A stretch of DNA of 64,000 bases from Georgenia ruanii (GCF_009193175.1 NZ_VUKE01000012.1:1-64000); one strand, 5' to 3'. Counted from the stretch's first letter, positions 15,537-26,950 are shown. Translations and numbers: made by a program. Notes: generated by a model from the sequence alone, not told the origin.

Positions 15537-15625
15537 TCGGCCGTGACCACCCCCCGGGGGCCGGGGGCGGTCGGCCGTGACCACCCCCCCCGGGGGCCGG
15601 GGGCGGTCGGCCGTGACCACCCCCG
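15537..15625. repeat. Two and a half tandem repeats of 34-36 bp
   Basis: Units start with TCGGCCGTGACCACCCCC at 15537, 15571 and 15607; the first is 34 bp, the second 36 bp (two extra C), and the third is truncated to 19 bp. Each full unit contains a CCCCC/GGGGG self-complementary core. The array lies exactly where the 5' part of the transporter should be, so it may mark the deletion junction. Confidence 0.8.
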
Positions 15626-15638
15626 GCACGGACGGTCG

Positions 15639-16889
15639 TCAGCAGGGGATGATGTTGTGCTCCGGGCCGAAGCCGAACTTGGTGATGTTCTCGGCGCCGT
15701 CCTCGTGGACGACGAGGATGTCGTGCTCGCGGTAGCCGCCGGCGCCGGGCTCGCCGTCGGGCACGGTGATCATCGGCTCCATCGACACGACCATGCCGGG
15801 CTCGAGCACGGTGTCGATGTCCTCGCGCAGCTCCAGGCCCGCCTCCCGGCCGTAGTAGTGCGAGAGCACCCCGAAGGAGTGCCCATAGCCGAAGGTCCGG
15901 TTGGGCAGCAGGCCGTAGCCGACGTAGATCTTGTTGAGTTCGGCGGCGATGTCCTTGCACACCGCGCCGGGCTTGATCAGCTCCAGCCCGGCGCGGTGCA
16001 CCTCGACGTTGATGTTCCACAGCTCCAGGGACCGGCTGTCCGGCTCGCCCAGGAACATGGTGCGCTCCAGCGCGGTGTAGTAGCCGGAGGTCATCGGGAA
16101 GCAGTTCAGCGACAGGATGTCGCCCTTGCGCAGCTTCCGCGTGGTGGACCAGTTGTGCGCGCCGTCGGTGTTGATGCCGGACTGGAACCACACCCAGGTG
16201 TCGCGGACCTCCCGGTGGGGGAAGGTGCGCGCGATCTCGTGGGTCATCGCCTCGGTGCCGATCAGGGCGACCTCGTACTCGCTGATGCCCTCGCGCAGCG
16301 CGGCCTTGATCGCCTCGCCGCCCAGGTCGCCGATGCGGGCCCCGTGCTTGATGACCTCGATCTCCTCGGCCGACTTGATCATGCGCTGGCGCATGGCGTC
16401 CTGCGAGACGTCGACCAGCTCCACGCCGTCGAACGCGGCCTGGATCCGCTGGCGGTTGAGCAGCGGGAGCGAGTCGTCCTCGACGCCGAGCCGGCGGGCC
16501 TTCACGCCGCGCTGGCGCAGGGCCTCCTGCAGCCCGTGGTAGTAGTTGTCGCGCCTCCAGTCGGTGTAGACGATGTTCTCGCCGTAGCTGGTGCGCCACG
16601 GCATGCCGGCGTCGATGTTCGCGGTGATCGTGACGGTGTCGTCGGCGGTGACGACCAGGGCGTAGGAGCGGCCGAAGTACGTGAACAGGAAGTCCGAGTA
16701 GTACTTGATGCCGTGGTAGCTGGTCAGGATCACCGCGTCGAGGTCCTTGGCGGCCATGATCTGGCGCAGGCCGGAGAGGCGACGCTCGAACTCGGCGTCG
16801 GAGAAGGTCAGCGGCTGCTTGGTGCCGTTGTGCAGCACCTTGAGACGCTCCAGCTCGGTGACGGAGGCCGGGGTGTTGGTGGCGGTCAT
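15639..16889 (-). CDS. Creatinase (creatine amidinohydrolase)
   Basis: 416 residues. Creatinase hydrolyses creatine to sarcosine and urea. The protein has the N-terminal creatinase domain (about 1-165) and the C-terminal pita-bread fold shared with aminopeptidase P but without its metal ligands. Segments typical of creatinase are present: TDGAHNWSTTRKL with the likely catalytic His245, GDILSLNCFPMTSGYYTALERT, ELWNINVEVHRAGLELIKPGA and RTFGYGHSFGVLSHYYGREAGLELRED. AAAGGA precedes the ATG. It probably shares a transcript with the transporter remnant and creatininase. The promoter seems to lie about 300 bp upstream. Confidence 0.95.
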   Translation of the reverse strand: MTATNTPASVTELERLKVLHNGTKQPLTFSDAEFERRLSGLRQIMAAKDLDAVILTSYHGIKYYSDFLFTYFGRSYALVVTADDTVTITANIDAGMPWRTSYGENIVYTDWRRDNYYHGLQEALRQRGVKARRLGVEDDSLPLLNRQRIQAAFDGVELVDVSQDAMRQRMIKSAEEIEVIKHGARIGDLGGEAIKAALREGISEYEVALIGTEAMTHEIARTFPHREVRDTWVWFQSGINTDGAHNWSTTRKLRKGDILSLNCFPMTSGYYTALERTMFLGEPDSRSLELWNINVEVHRAGLELIKPGAVCKDIAAELNKIYVGYGLLPNRTFGYGHSFGVLSHYYGREAGLELREDIDTVLEPGMVVSMEPMITVPDGEPGAGGYREHDILVVHEDGAENITKFGFGPEHNIIPC

Positions 16890-17169
16890 TGTCGGTGTCC
16901 TTTCGGGATGGAGGTCGTGCCAGGCGGCGGTGCCGTGCTCGTCTCACGCGGCGCTGCCGGGATGCCCAGTGCCGCTGGGATGGGAGGTGTCGGTCGGCGC
17001 CGGGGCTTCAGCGCTGAGCCGGCGTGCCGGCCGGGGCGGTGCTGCCCGGCCGGGGCGAGGGATATGTGTCCGTCGGATCCAGGTCCGCGGCCGTGGTCGG
17101 CCGGGCCCCAGCGAGTCGAGTCGGGGCCGGTGACGCGTGGGTGGCGGTCATGACTGTCCGATCCGTCCT

Positions 17170-17228
17170 CGTTGCACCCATTGCAACGATGTTGCGGAAG
17201 TATGCCCACGGCTTCTGACGAGCGTCAA
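17170..17228 (-). promoter_or_regulatory. Creatinase promoter with GTTGCA/TGCAAC operator
   Basis: Reading leftward: a -35 box TTGACG (17223-17228), 18-bp spacer, a -10 box CATACT (17199-17204), and just after the expected start site the dyad CGTTGCA-5 nt-TGCAACG (17170-17188) plus a third GTTGC half-site (17191-17195). A site over the start point fits a repressor, probably the IclR or GntR protein of this cluster. The implied 5' leader is about 300 nt. Nothing else is seen in the rest of 16890-17406. Confidence 0.5.
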
Positions 17229-17406
17229 GGGTGCGGAGTCCCCGAGGTGAGGGGGCGGGTGTCATCGACGGGCGGACGCCGCGGAACGGGCCGCGTCGCG
17301 GGGGTGGAGCGGCTTGGCGCCGGCAGCGGGCGCCACCCGGGTGTGGCGCGTGGAACGGCCCGTGGCGGGGACACCCGCATGGCGAGGCGCGCTCGGCGCG
17401 GCGCCG

Positions 17407-18066
17407 CTACAGCACCCGGCGGACCGACTCCTCGAACCGCGCGACGTGCTCGCCGGCCAGCGTCGCGGCCCGGTCGGCGTCGCCGTCGACGATCGCCCGC
17501 AGCAGGCCCACGTGCTCGTGGATGTGCGCGGCGACGTCGGGCAGGCGGTCCAGGACGAGGCACCAGATCCGGGTGGCGAGGTTGTCCAGCCGGACGAGGG
17601 TCTCCTCGACGTGGGGGTTGCCGGCGGCCCGGTAGATGAGCCGGTGCACCTCGAGGTCGTACTCCATGAGCCCGCGCCGGTCGGCCGGATCGTGGTCCAT
17701 CGCGCCGATCTGCTCGGCCTTGGCCGCCAGCTGGGCGCGCAGCTCGGGCCCCGCGCGGCGCGCCGCGCCCGCGGCCGCCACCGGCTCGAGCACCTGGCGC
17801 AGCTCGCTGATGTCGGCCAGGTCGGTGAGGTCGACCCGCGTGGCGAAGGTGCCCCGGCGCGGGAAGGAGACCACGAGGTGGTCCTGCTCGAGCTTCTTCA
17901 GGCCCTCGCGGATCGGCGTGCGGCCGATGCCGAGCTCGAGCGCGAGCCGCGCCTCGTTGATGGGCGAGCCCGGCGCGATGTCCAGCAGCACCAGCTGGTC
18001 GCGCAGCTCGTGGTAGGCCCGCTCCGCCAGCGAGTCGTAGCTGCGTTCGGTGCTCTGGCGGGCCAT
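17407..18066 (-). CDS. GntR-family (FadR/FCD subgroup) regulator
   Basis: 219 residues, with GGAGGAGG before the ATG. The N-terminal winged helix (12-75) has ERAYHELRDQLVLLDIAPGSPINEARLALELGIGRTPIREGLKKLEQDHLV. The C-terminal FCD ligand domain (about 80-215) carries the helix-rich pattern with metal-type residues in DLEVHRLIY and HIHEHVGLLRAI. It is divergent from glyA; the dyad TGATATATCA in the shared upstream region is a probable operator for both. The inducer is likely an intermediate such as sarcosine or glycine, but this is not shown by the sequence. Confidence 0.88.
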   Translation of the reverse strand: MARQSTERSYDSLAERAYHELRDQLVLLDIAPGSPINEARLALELGIGRTPIREGLKKLEQDHLVVSFPRRGTFATRVDLTDLADISELRQVLEPVAAAGAARRAGPELRAQLAAKAEQIGAMDHDPADRRGLMEYDLEVHRLIYRAAGNPHVEETLVRLDNLATRIWCLVLDRLPDVAAHIHEHVGLLRAIVDGDADRAATLAGEHVARFEESVRRVL

Positions 18067-18102
18067 GCGCCCTCCTCCTCGTTCGAACCGTCGATCAGAG
18101 TG

Positions 18103-18153
18103 TTGACCGTGCCGGGATTGTCCCCTTAGTGTTGCGCATCACTTGATATATCA
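18103..18153 (+). promoter_or_regulatory. glyA-sox operon promoter and GntR-type operator
   Basis: TTGACC (18103-18108) and TAGTGT (18127-18132) are spaced 18 bp. The perfect palindrome TGATATATCA (18144-18153), strikingly AT-rich for this DNA, lies just after the predicted start point, in the usual place for a roadblock repressor of the GntR/FCD group. A GTTGC half-site like the one before creatinase overlaps the -10 box (18131-18135). Confidence 0.55.
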
Positions 18154-18196
18154 GCCGTCGACACGACGTCGTGCGCCCGACCTGCTGGAGATCCCC

Positions 18197-19497
<1,301 letters not shown>

Positions 19498-19501
<4 letters not shown>

Positions 19502-20718
19502 ACCAGCGCCACCTGCCCCCGCACCCGGAGTTCCTCTGGGACAACCCCGAGCCGCGCAGCAGCTACGACGTCGTCATCGTCGGCGCCGGCGGCCACGGCC
19601 TGGCCACCGCCTACTACCTGGCCAAGAACCACGGCATCACCAACGTCGCGGTGCTCGAGCGCGGCTGGCTGGCCGGCGGCAACATGGCCCGCAACACGAC
19701 GATCATCCGGTCCAACTACCTGTGGGACGAGTCCGCCGCCATCTACGAGCACGCCCTGAAGCTGTGGGAGGGGCTCGAGGAGGAGCTCGACTACGACGTC
19801 TTCTTCTCCCAGCGCGGCGTGCTCAACCTCGCCCACACCCTGCAGGACGTGCGCGAGTCCGTCCGCCGGGTGGAGGCGAACCGGCTCAACGGCGTCGACG
19901 CCGAGTGGCTGGACCCCCGGCAGGTCAAGGAGGTCTGCCCGATCGTCAACATCGCCGACGACATCCGCTACCCGGTCATGGGCGGCACCTACCAGCCGCG
20001 CGCCGGCATCGCCAAGCACGACTGGGTCGCCTGGGCCTACGCCCGCCGCGCCGCCGAGCTCGGCGTGCACCTCATCCAGAACTGCGAGGTCACCGGCTTC
20101 ACGTTCGACGGCGACCGGGTCACCGGCGTGGAGACCACCCGCGGGCGCATCGGCGCGGGCAAGGTCGCGCTGGCCGCGGCCGGGCACACCTCGGTGCTCA
20201 CCGAGCGGGCCGGCTTCCGGGTGCCCATCCAGTCCCACCCGCTGCAGGCCCTGGTCTCCGAGCTGCACGAGATCATCCACCCCACCGTGGTGATGTCCAA
20301 CCACGTGCACGTCTACGTCTCCCAGGCGCACAAGGGCGAGCTGGTCATGGGCGCGGGCATCGACGCCTACAACGGCTACGGCCAGCGCGGCTCGTTCCAC
20401 ATCATCGAGCACCAGATGTCCGCCGCCGTCGAGCTGTTCCCGGCCTTCTCCCGGGCCCACCTGCTGCGCACCTGGGGCGGCATCGTCGACGTCACCCTCG
20501 ACGCCTCCCCGATCATGGGCCTGACCCCGGTCGACCAGCTCTACGTCAACTGCGGCTGGGGCACCGGCGGGTTCAAGGCCGTCCCCGGCGCCGGCTGGGC
20601 CTACGCCCACACCATCGCCCACGACGAGCCGCACGCGCTGAACCGCCCGTTCAGCCTCGACCGGTTCGTCACCGGCGCCCTCATCGACGAGCACGGCGCC
20701 GCCGCCGTCGCCCACTGA
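19498..20718 (+). CDS. soxB: Sarcosine oxidase beta subunit
   Basis: 406 residues. The subunit carries the non-covalent FAD and covalent FMN of the heterotetrameric enzyme and holds the sarcosine oxidation site. A dinucleotide-binding motif [18 protein letters not shown] is at 25-42. His174 in [12 protein letters not shown] corresponds to the histidine that binds FMN covalently in the corynebacterial enzyme. The end has [15 protein letters not shown]. Gene order B-D-A-G is the classic one. The start overlaps glyA by 4 nt. Confidence 0.95.
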
Positions 20719-20741
20719 CCCGGCCTTCCGGAAGGACCAGC

Positions 20742-21029
20742 ATGCTCACCATCGACTGCCCGTTCTGCGGGCCGCGCCCCGAGACCGAGTTCGGCTACGG
20801 CGGCCAGGCGCACGTGGCCTACCCCGAGGACCCCCACGCCCTGACCGACGAGGAGTGGGCCGCGTACCTCTTCTACCGCGACAACCCCCAGGGCGACTTC
20901 GCCGAGCGGTGGGTGCACTCGGCCGGCTGCCGCAAGTGGTTCAACGCCGTCCGCGACACCCGGACCTACGAGATCGCCCGCGTCTACACCATGACCGAGC
21001 CACGACCCGTCACGAGCAAGGGAGCCTGA
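20742..21029 (+). CDS. soxD: Sarcosine oxidase delta subunit
   Basis: 95 residues from ATG 20742, GAAGGA upstream. The small zinc-binding subunit of tetrameric sarcosine oxidase. CPFC at 6-9 and HSAGCRKW (His59, Cys63) give the Cys3His zinc site known for SoxD. The length matches the family (about 90-100). It lies 24 bp after soxB and 2 bp before soxA. Confidence 0.95.
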   Translation: MLTIDCPFCGPRPETEFGYGGQAHVAYPEDPHALTDEEWAAYLFYRDNPQGDFAERWVHSAGCRKWFNAVRDTRTYEIARVYTMTEPRPVTSKGA

Positions 21030-21031
21030 GG

Positions 21032-23992
21032 ATGGGGACCGACCAGACCCTGCGACTGGACGCCGGCGGCGCCATCGACCGCTCCCGGCCGGTCGAGTTC
21101 GTCGTCGACGGCGCGCCGGTGACCGGCTATGCCGGCGACACCGTCGCCTCCGCCCTGCTCGCCGCCGGGCGGGCGCGCGTGGGCGACTCGATCTACCTCT
21201 CCCGGCCCCGCGGCATCCTCACCGCGGGCGTGGAGGAGCCCAACGCCCTCGTGCGCATCCGCGGCGACTACGACGAGTCCATGCTGCCGGCCACCACCGT
21301 GGAGATCACCGAGGGCCTGGACGTCACCCTGCTCACCGGGATCGGGGTGCTCGACCAGCGCCCGGACCCGGCCGAGTACGACACCATGAACGTCCACACC
21401 GACGTCGCCGTCGTCGGCGCCGGCCCCGCCGGCCTGGCCGCGGCGCGCGCGGCGGCCGCCACCGGTGCCCGGGTGATGCTCTTCGAGCAGGACTTTCTGC
21501 TCGGCGGGTCCCTGCTGGCCGACCCGGGCGAGACCGTCGACGGCGTGCCCGCCGCCGACTGGATCGCCGCGGTGCGCGCCGAGCTCGAGGCGGCCCCCGA
21601 GGTCAGCGTGCTCACCCGCACCTCGGTCTTCGGCAGCTACGACGGCAACTACCTCATGGCCCTGGAGAAGCGGGGCCCGCAGTTCGGCGGCACCGCCCGC
21701 CCTGGGGTCTCCCGGCAGCGGGTCTGGCGCGTCACCGCCGGCCGGGTGGTGCTGGCCACCGGCGCGAGCGAGCGGCCGATCGTCTTCGCCGACAACGACG
21801 TCCCCGGGGTCATGCTCGCCTCCGCGGTGCAGACCTACCTCGGGCGCTACGCCGTCCGGCCCGGCCGCGCGGCGGTCGTGTTCACCACCAACGACTCCGC
21901 CTACGCCACCGCCCACGCCCTGCGCGACGCCGGCGCCGAGGTGACCGTGGTCGACGCCCGCGAGGCGTCCGAGCCCTCCGCGGCGCGCGACCGGGCCGTC
22001 GCGGCCGGGCTGGCCATCCGCTCCGGGTCCGCCGTCGTCGGCGTCGACGGCACCACCGCCGTCGAGGCGGCCTGGGTCGCGCCGATCGACGCCGACGGCC
22101 GCCCCACCGTGGAGCCGGACCGGGTCGCGGCCGACCTGGTCGCCGTCTCCGGCGGCTGGAGCCCCGTGGTCCACCTGCACAGCCAGCGCCAGGGCGCCCT
22201 GACGTGGGACGACGCCCTCGCCGGCTTCCTGCCCGCGGCCCCGGTCCGCGGCCAGCACCTGGCCGGGGCGGTGACGGGGACGTCCTGGACCGCCGGGTGC
22301 GTGGCCGAGGGCCGTCGAGCCGGGGCGGCGGCCGCCGCGGCTGCCGGGTTCGGCGCGGTCGACGACGCCGCGGCCGCTTCCGCCGACGCCGCCGAGACCG
22401 ACCCCGCCGGCGCCGGGACCGACCCGGCCGAGCGGCGCGCCCGGGCCGGCGCGACCCGCCAGCTGTGGATCGTCGAGGGCCGCGACGGCGCCTACGACAC
22501 CCACATCGTCGACCCCGGGCGCGACCAGACCGCCGCGGACGTGCTGCGCGCGACCGGCGCCGGCATGCGCTCGGTCGAGCACGTCAAGCGCTACACCTCC
22601 ATCGGCACCGGCCTGGACCAGGGCAAGATCGCCGGCGTCACCACCATCGGGCTGCTCGCCCGGGCGCTCGCGGGCGAGGCCGGCGGGCGCGTGTCCCCCG
22701 GGGACATCGGCACCACCACGTACCGGGCCCCGTTCACCCCGGTGGCCTTCGCCGCCCTGGCCGGGCGCCACCGCGGTGACCTGTTCGACGCCGCCCGCAC
22801 CACCCCGGCGCACCCGTGGCACGTCGCCCACGGCGCGCGGTTCGAGGACGTCGGGCAGTGGAAGCGGCCCTGGTACTACCCCCAGGACGGCGAGGACATG
22901 GACGCCGCCGTCGCCCGGGAGTGCCGCGCCGCCCGCGAGAACGTCGCCTTCATGGACGCCACCACCCTGGGCAAGATCGAGATCCGCGGGGCCGACGCGG
23001 GGGAGTTCCTCAACCGCGTCTACACCAACGCGTTCAAGAAGCTCGCGGTGGGCAAGGGCCGCTACGGGGTCATGTGCACCCCGGACGGCATGGTCTTCGA
23101 CGACGGCGTCACCCTCCGGCTGGCCGAGGACCGCTACTTCATGACCACCACCACCGGCGGGGCCGCCAAGGTCCTCGACTGGCTGGAGGAGTGGTCCCAG
23201 ACCGAGTGGCCCGACCTGGACGTCACGTTCACCTCGGTGACCGAGCAGTGGGCGACCACCGCCGTCGTCGGCCCGCGCTCGCGGGAGGTGATCGCCCGGA
23301 TCGCCCCGGACCTGGACGTGTCGACGGAGGGCTTCGGCTTCATGGAGTTCCGCGAGACCGTCCTGGCCTCCGGGATCCCGGCCCGCATCTGCCGGATCAC
23401 CTTCTCCGGCGAGCTGGCCTTCGAGGTCAACGTCGCCACCTGGTACGGGCTGAAGGTCTGGGAGGACATCGCCGCCGCCGGCGCGGACCTGGGCATCACG
23501 CCCTACGGCACCGAGACCATGCACGTGCTGCGCGCCGAGAAGGCCTACCCCATCGTCGGGCAGGACACCGACGGCACGGTCACCCCGCAGGACCTGGGGA
23601 TGGACTGGATCGTGTCCAAGACCAAGGACTTCATCGGCAAGCGGTCCTACGCCCGCGCCTCCCACGCCGAGGGCGGGCGCAAGGAGCTGGTCTCGGTCCT
23701 GCCGGTCGACGCCTCGCTGCGGCTGCCCGAGGGCACCCAGCTCGTCGCGGCCGACGCGCTCGGCGGCTACACCGGCGCGGGCCTGCCCGAACGGCCGATC
23801 CCCATGCTCGGGCACGTCACCTCCAGCTACCACAGCCAGGCGCTGGGCCGCAGCTTCGGCCTGGCCCTGGTCACGGACGGGCGGGCGCGGGTGGGGGAGA
23901 CCCTGCTCGCCTCCTTCGGCGGGCGCTTCGCCGAGGTCCGGATCGACGAACCGGTGCTCTACGACAAGGAAGGAGCCAGGCGAGATGGCTGA
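21032..23992 (+). CDS. soxA: Sarcosine oxidase alpha subunit
   Basis: 986 residues from ATG 21032 (AAGGGAG upstream); the frame is open further upstream through soxD but that is a shadow. An N-terminal 2Fe-2S-like ubiquitin-fold segment (about 15-100) is followed by an NAD-binding domain (VAVVGAGPAGLAAARAAAATGARVMLFEQD, about 125-155). A low-complexity Ala/Asp stretch lies at about 430-470. The C-terminal half (about 610-980) is the aminomethyltransferase-like domain that binds THF and makes 5,10-methylene-THF from the bound formaldehyde. It overlaps soxG by 8 bp. Confidence 0.95.
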   Translation: MGTDQTLRLDAGGAIDRSRPVEFVVDGAPVTGYAGDTVASALLAAGRARVGDSIYLSRPRGILTAGVEEPNALVRIRGDYDESMLPATTVEITEGLDVTLLTGIGVLDQRPDPAEYDTMNVHTDVAVVGAGPAGLAAARAAAATGARVMLFEQDFLLGGSLLADPGETVDGVPAADWIAAVRAELEAAPEVSVLTRTSVFGSYDGNYLMALEKRGPQFGGTARPGVSRQRVWRVTAGRVVLATGASERPIVFADNDVPGVMLASAVQTYLGRYAVRPGRAAVVFTTNDSAYATAHALRDAGAEVTVVDAREASEPSAARDRAVAAGLAIRSGSAVVGVDGTTAVEAAWVAPIDADGRPTVEPDRVAADLVAVSGGWSPVVHLHSQRQGALTWDDALAGFLPAAPVRGQHLAGAVTGTSWTAGCVAEGRRAGAAAAAAAGFGAVDDAAAASADAAETDPAGAGTDPAERRARAGATRQLWIVEGRDGAYDTHIVDPGRDQTAADVLRATGAGMRSVEHVKRYTSIGTGLDQGKIAGVTTIGLLARALAGEAGGRVSPGDIGTTTYRAPFTPVAFAALAGRHRGDLFDAARTTPAHPWHVAHGARFEDVGQWKRPWYYPQDGEDMDAAVARECRAARENVAFMDATTLGKIEIRGADAGEFLNRVYTNAFKKLAVGKGRYGVMCTPDGMVFDDGVTLRLAEDRYFMTTTTGGAAKVLDWLEEWSQTEWPDLDVTFTSVTEQWATTAVVGPRSREVIARIAPDLDVSTEGFGFMEFRETVLASGIPARICRITFSGELAFEVNVATWYGLKVWEDIAAAGADLGITPYGTETMHVLRAEKAYPIVGQDTDGTVTPQDLGMDWIVSKTKDFIGKRSYARASHAEGGRKELVSVLPVDASLRLPEGTQLVAADALGGYTGAGLPERPIPMLGHVTSSYHSQALGRSFGLALVTDGRARVGETLLASFGGRFAEVRIDEPVLYDKEGARRDG

Positions 23993-24626
23993 CGTGCTGA
24001 CGCTCGCAGACGACCCGACCGCCCGCGGCGCGGAGGTGCTGGGCCACCGGCGCAGCCCCGCCCACCACCTTCGCGCCGAGATGGCGGCCGGCTCCGCCGC
24101 CGCCGTCGCCCTGCGCGAGGTCGCGTTCCTCACCCAGGTCGCCCTGCGCACCGAGCCGGGCACGCCCGGCGGGGACGCGCTCGAGGCCGCGCTCGGCGCC
24201 GTCCTGCCCCGGCGGGTGGGCGAGGTGACCGAGGGGCCCGGCGGGCTGTTCGTGCTGTGGCTGGCCCCCGACGAGTTCCTCGCCGTCGCGCCCGACGAGG
24301 CCGATTCCGGCGTGCTCACGACGGAGTACGCCGCCCGGCTGGCGGCGGCGCTGGGCGACCGGCGCGGGCAGGTGGTGGACCTCTCCGCCAACCGGACCAC
24401 GCTCGAGCTGTCCGGGCCCGCCGCCCGCTGGGTGCTGGACAAGGCCTGCCGGCTCGACCTGCACCCGCGGGTCTTCCCGGTCGGCGCCGCCCTCGCCACC
24501 CAGCTGGGCGCGACCCCGGCGATCCTGTGGCGCACGGCCGAGCAGACCTGGCGGGTGCTCGTGCGCTCCTCCTTCACCACCCACGTGGTGCGCTGGCTGC
24601 TGGACGGGATGCGGGAGTACGCCTGA
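23985..24626 (+). CDS. soxG: Sarcosine oxidase gamma subunit
   Basis: 213 residues. The gamma subunit has an aminomethyltransferase-like fold and a structural role. Visible are the N-terminal RRSPAHHL-type segment, the central LWLAPDEFL and [29 protein letters not shown], typical of SoxG, and the C-terminal [25 protein letters not shown]. The stop overlaps the next start as TGATG. Confidence 0.93.
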   Translation: MADVLTLADDPTARGAEVLGHRRSPAHHLRAEMAAGSAAAVALREVAFLTQVALRTEPGTPGGDALEAALGAVLPRRVGEVTEGPGGLFVLWLAPDEFLAVAPDEADSGVLTTEYAARLAAALGDRRGQVVDLSANRTTLELSGPAARWVLDKACRLDLHPRVFPVGAALATQLGATPAILWRTAEQTWRVLVRSSFTTHVVRWLLDGMREYA

Positions 24627-26026
24627 TGGCCCTCTCCGCCCTGGACCTGTTCTCGATCGGGATCGGTCCGTCCTCCTCGCACACCGTCGGCCCGATGCGC
24701 GCCGCGCAGCGGTTCGCCGCCGGGCTGGCCGCGGCGGGGCTGCTCGAGCGCACCGCCCGGGTCCGTGCCCAGCTGTTCGGCTCGCTCGGGGCCACCGGGC
24801 ACGGGCACGGGTCGGACCGGGCGGTGCTGCTCGGGCTGGAGGGCGAGGTCCCCGAGACGGTCGACACCGACCACGCGGTGGCCCGCGTCGCCGCGCTCAA
24901 GCAGGACCAGAGCCTGCGCCTGGGCGGCGCCCACCGGATCGCCTTCGACCCCGACGAGGACCTGGTCCTGCACCGCCGCAAGGCGCTGCCGGCCCACCCC
25001 AACGGGATGACGTTCGAGGCGTTCGACGACGGCGGGGCCCTGCTGCGCGAGCGGACCTACTACTCGGTGGGCGGCGGCTTCGTCGTCGACGACGAGGCCG
25101 CCGGGGCCGACCGGATCGTGGAGGACGCCACCGCGCTGCCCTACCCGTTCCGCACCGGCGCCGAGCTGCTGCAGCGGTGCCGGGAGGCGGGCACCTCCAT
25201 CGCCGGGGTCATGCTCGCCAACGAGCTGAGCTGGCGGACCGAGGAGGAGCTGCGGGCCGAGCTGCTGACCATCTGGGACGTCATGCAGCAGTGCGTCGAG
25301 AACGGGTGCACCCGCACCGAGGAGACGCTCCCGGGCGGGCTGAAGGTGCGGCGCCGCGCCCCGCGGCTGCGCGAGCGGCTGCGCGCGCAGGAGGCCGAGG
25401 CCACCAAGGACGGCGGGGTGATGACCGACCCGCTGTGGGCCATGGAGTGGGTCAACCTCTACGCCCTGGCCGTCAACGAGGAGAACGCCTCCGGTGGACG
25501 GATCGTCACCGCCCCCACCAACGGCGCGGCCGGGATCATCCCGGCGGTGCTGCACTACTACACCCGGTTCGTCCCGGGGGCCGACGACGACGGCGTGGTC
25601 GAGTTCCTCCTCACCGCCGCCGCGATCGGCATCCTCTTCAAGATCAACGCCTCGATCTCCGGGGCGGAGGTCGGCTGCCAGGGCGAGGTGGGCTCGGCCT
25701 GCTCGATGGCCGCCGCCGGCATGTGCGCCGTCCTCGGCGGCAGGCCGGAGGAGGTCGAGAACGCCGCCGAGATCGGCATCGAGCACAACCTCGGGCTCAC
25801 CTGCGACCCCGTCGGCGGGCTGGTGCAGATCCCGTGCATCGAGCGCAACGCGATCGCCTCGGTCAAGGCGATCAACGCCGCCCGGCTCGCCCGGCAGGGG
25901 GACGGCACGCACAAGGTCAGCCTCGACCAGGCGATCAAGACCATGCGCCAGACCGGCGCCGACATGAAGATCAAGTACAAGGAGACCTCCCGTGGCGGCC
26001 TCGCGGTCAACGTCATCGAGTGCTGA
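24626..26026 (+). CDS. sdaA: L-serine dehydratase (iron-sulphur, single chain)
   Basis: 466 residues from ATG 24626. It deaminates serine to pyruvate with an oxygen-sensitive 4Fe-4S cluster. The N-terminal beta domain starts [21 protein letters not shown]; the C-terminal alpha domain has the cluster cysteines in [18 protein letters not shown] and IPCIERN, and [15 protein letters not shown]. Next to glyA and sox genes it completes the route from sarcosine to pyruvate. Its 3' end overlaps purU by 35 bp. Confidence 0.94.
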   Translation: MALSALDLFSIGIGPSSSHTVGPMRAAQRFAAGLAAAGLLERTARVRAQLFGSLGATGHGHGSDRAVLLGLEGEVPETVDTDHAVARVAALKQDQSLRLGGAHRIAFDPDEDLVLHRRKALPAHPNGMTFEAFDDGGALLRERTYYSVGGGFVVDDEAAGADRIVEDATALPYPFRTGAELLQRCREAGTSIAGVMLANELSWRTEEELRAELLTIWDVMQQCVENGCTRTEETLPGGLKVRRRAPRLRERLRAQEAEATKDGGVMTDPLWAMEWVNLYALAVNEENASGGRIVTAPTNGAAGIIPAVLHYYTRFVPGADDDGVVEFLLTAAAIGILFKINASISGAEVGCQGEVGSACSMAAAGMCAVLGGRPEEVENAAEIGIEHNLGLTCDPVGGLVQIPCIERNAIASVKAINAARLARQGDGTHKVSLDQAIKTMRQTGADMKIKYKETSRGGLAVNVIEC

Positions 26027-26888
26027 GGGAGCGCCGGGCTACGTGCTCACCCTGGACTGCCCCGAGCGGCCCAACCTCGTCCACGCGGTGACCGGGTTCC
26101 TCCTGCGCCACCACGGGGACATCCGCGAGCTCAAGCAGTTCGACGACTTCCGCGCCGGGCACTTCTTCCTCCGGCTGCACTTCGTCGTGGGCCAGGGGCA
26201 TCCCGACCCGGGCGCGCACGGGCTGCGCGCGGACTTCGCCCCGCTCGCGGCGGAGCTGGGCGCCCGGTTCACGATCCGGGAGGCGGGGGCCAGGACCCGC
26301 GTGCTGGTCATGGTGTCCCGGTTCGCGCACGCCCTCAACGACCTGCTCTTCCGCACCCGCACCGGCGACCTGCCGGCCGAGATCGTCGCCGTGGTGTCCA
26401 ACCACCCCGACCACCGCGACCTCGTGGAGTGGCACGGCATCCCGTACTTCCACGTCCCGGTGACCGCGGCCACCAAGCCCGAGGCCGAGGCGCGGCTGCT
26501 GGAGCTGGTCGACGCCCTCGACGTCGAGCTCGTCGCCCTCGCCCGCTACATGCAGATCCTCAGCGACGACCTCGCCGGGCGGCTGACCGGGCGGGCGATC
26601 AACATCCACCACTCGTTCCTGCCCAGCTTCAAGGGCGCCCAGCCCTACCACCAGGCCTACCAGCGCGGGGTCAAGACGGTCGGGGCCACCGCCCACTACG
26701 TCTCCTCCGACCTGGACGAGGGGCCGATCATCTCCCAGCAGGTCCAGGACGTCGACCACGCCTTCGGCCCCGAGGAGCTCGTCGCCGCCGGCCGGGACAC
26801 CGAGTGCAAGGCGCTGTCGAACGCCGTCCGGTGGCACTGCGAGGGGCGGGTGTTCCTGCACGGCAACCGGACCGTGGTGCTGCGCTGA
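25992..26888 (+). CDS. purU: Formyltetrahydrofolate deformylase
   Basis: 298 residues from GTG 25992 inside the end of sdaA. An N-terminal ACT domain (about 15-95, [24 protein letters not shown]) is followed by a formyltransferase-fold domain with the catalytic Asn-His-Asp set in [15 protein letters not shown] and [18 protein letters not shown]. It releases formate and free THF, preventing one-carbon units from sarcosine oxidation from trapping THF. Co-location with tetrameric sarcosine oxidase is common. Confidence 0.93.
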   Translation: MAASRSTSSSAEGAPGYVLTLDCPERPNLVHAVTGFLLRHHGDIRELKQFDDFRAGHFFLRLHFVVGQGHPDPGAHGLRADFAPLAAELGARFTIREAGARTRVLVMVSRFAHALNDLLFRTRTGDLPAEIVAVVSNHPDHRDLVEWHGIPYFHVPVTAATKPEAEARLLELVDALDVELVALARYMQILSDDLAGRLTGRAINIHHSFLPSFKGAQPYHQAYQRGVKTVGATAHYVSSDLDEGPIISQQVQDVDHAFGPEELVAAGRDTECKALSNAVRWHCEGRVFLHGNRTVVLR

Positions 26889-26950
26889 CGGGCGACCGCT
26901 CCGTGGCCTCGGGCTGAGCGCCTCCGCGGGGCGCGCCATGATGGGCCATC

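Noticed and set aside
15537-15625. CRISPR-like array
   Set aside because: Repeats are contiguous without unique spacers and there are no cas genes.
16892-17265. Short open frames in the creatinase leader region
   Set aside because: They lack ribosome sites and recognisable sequence, and overlap the predicted promoter and operator.
20984-25912. Minus-strand open frame of 1,642 codons antisense to soxA-soxG-sdaA
   Set aside because: High-GC shadow of the plus-strand genes: no domain is recognisable, composition is Gly/Asp/Arg/Val-rich as expected from complementing GC-rich codons, and the plus-strand genes are certain.
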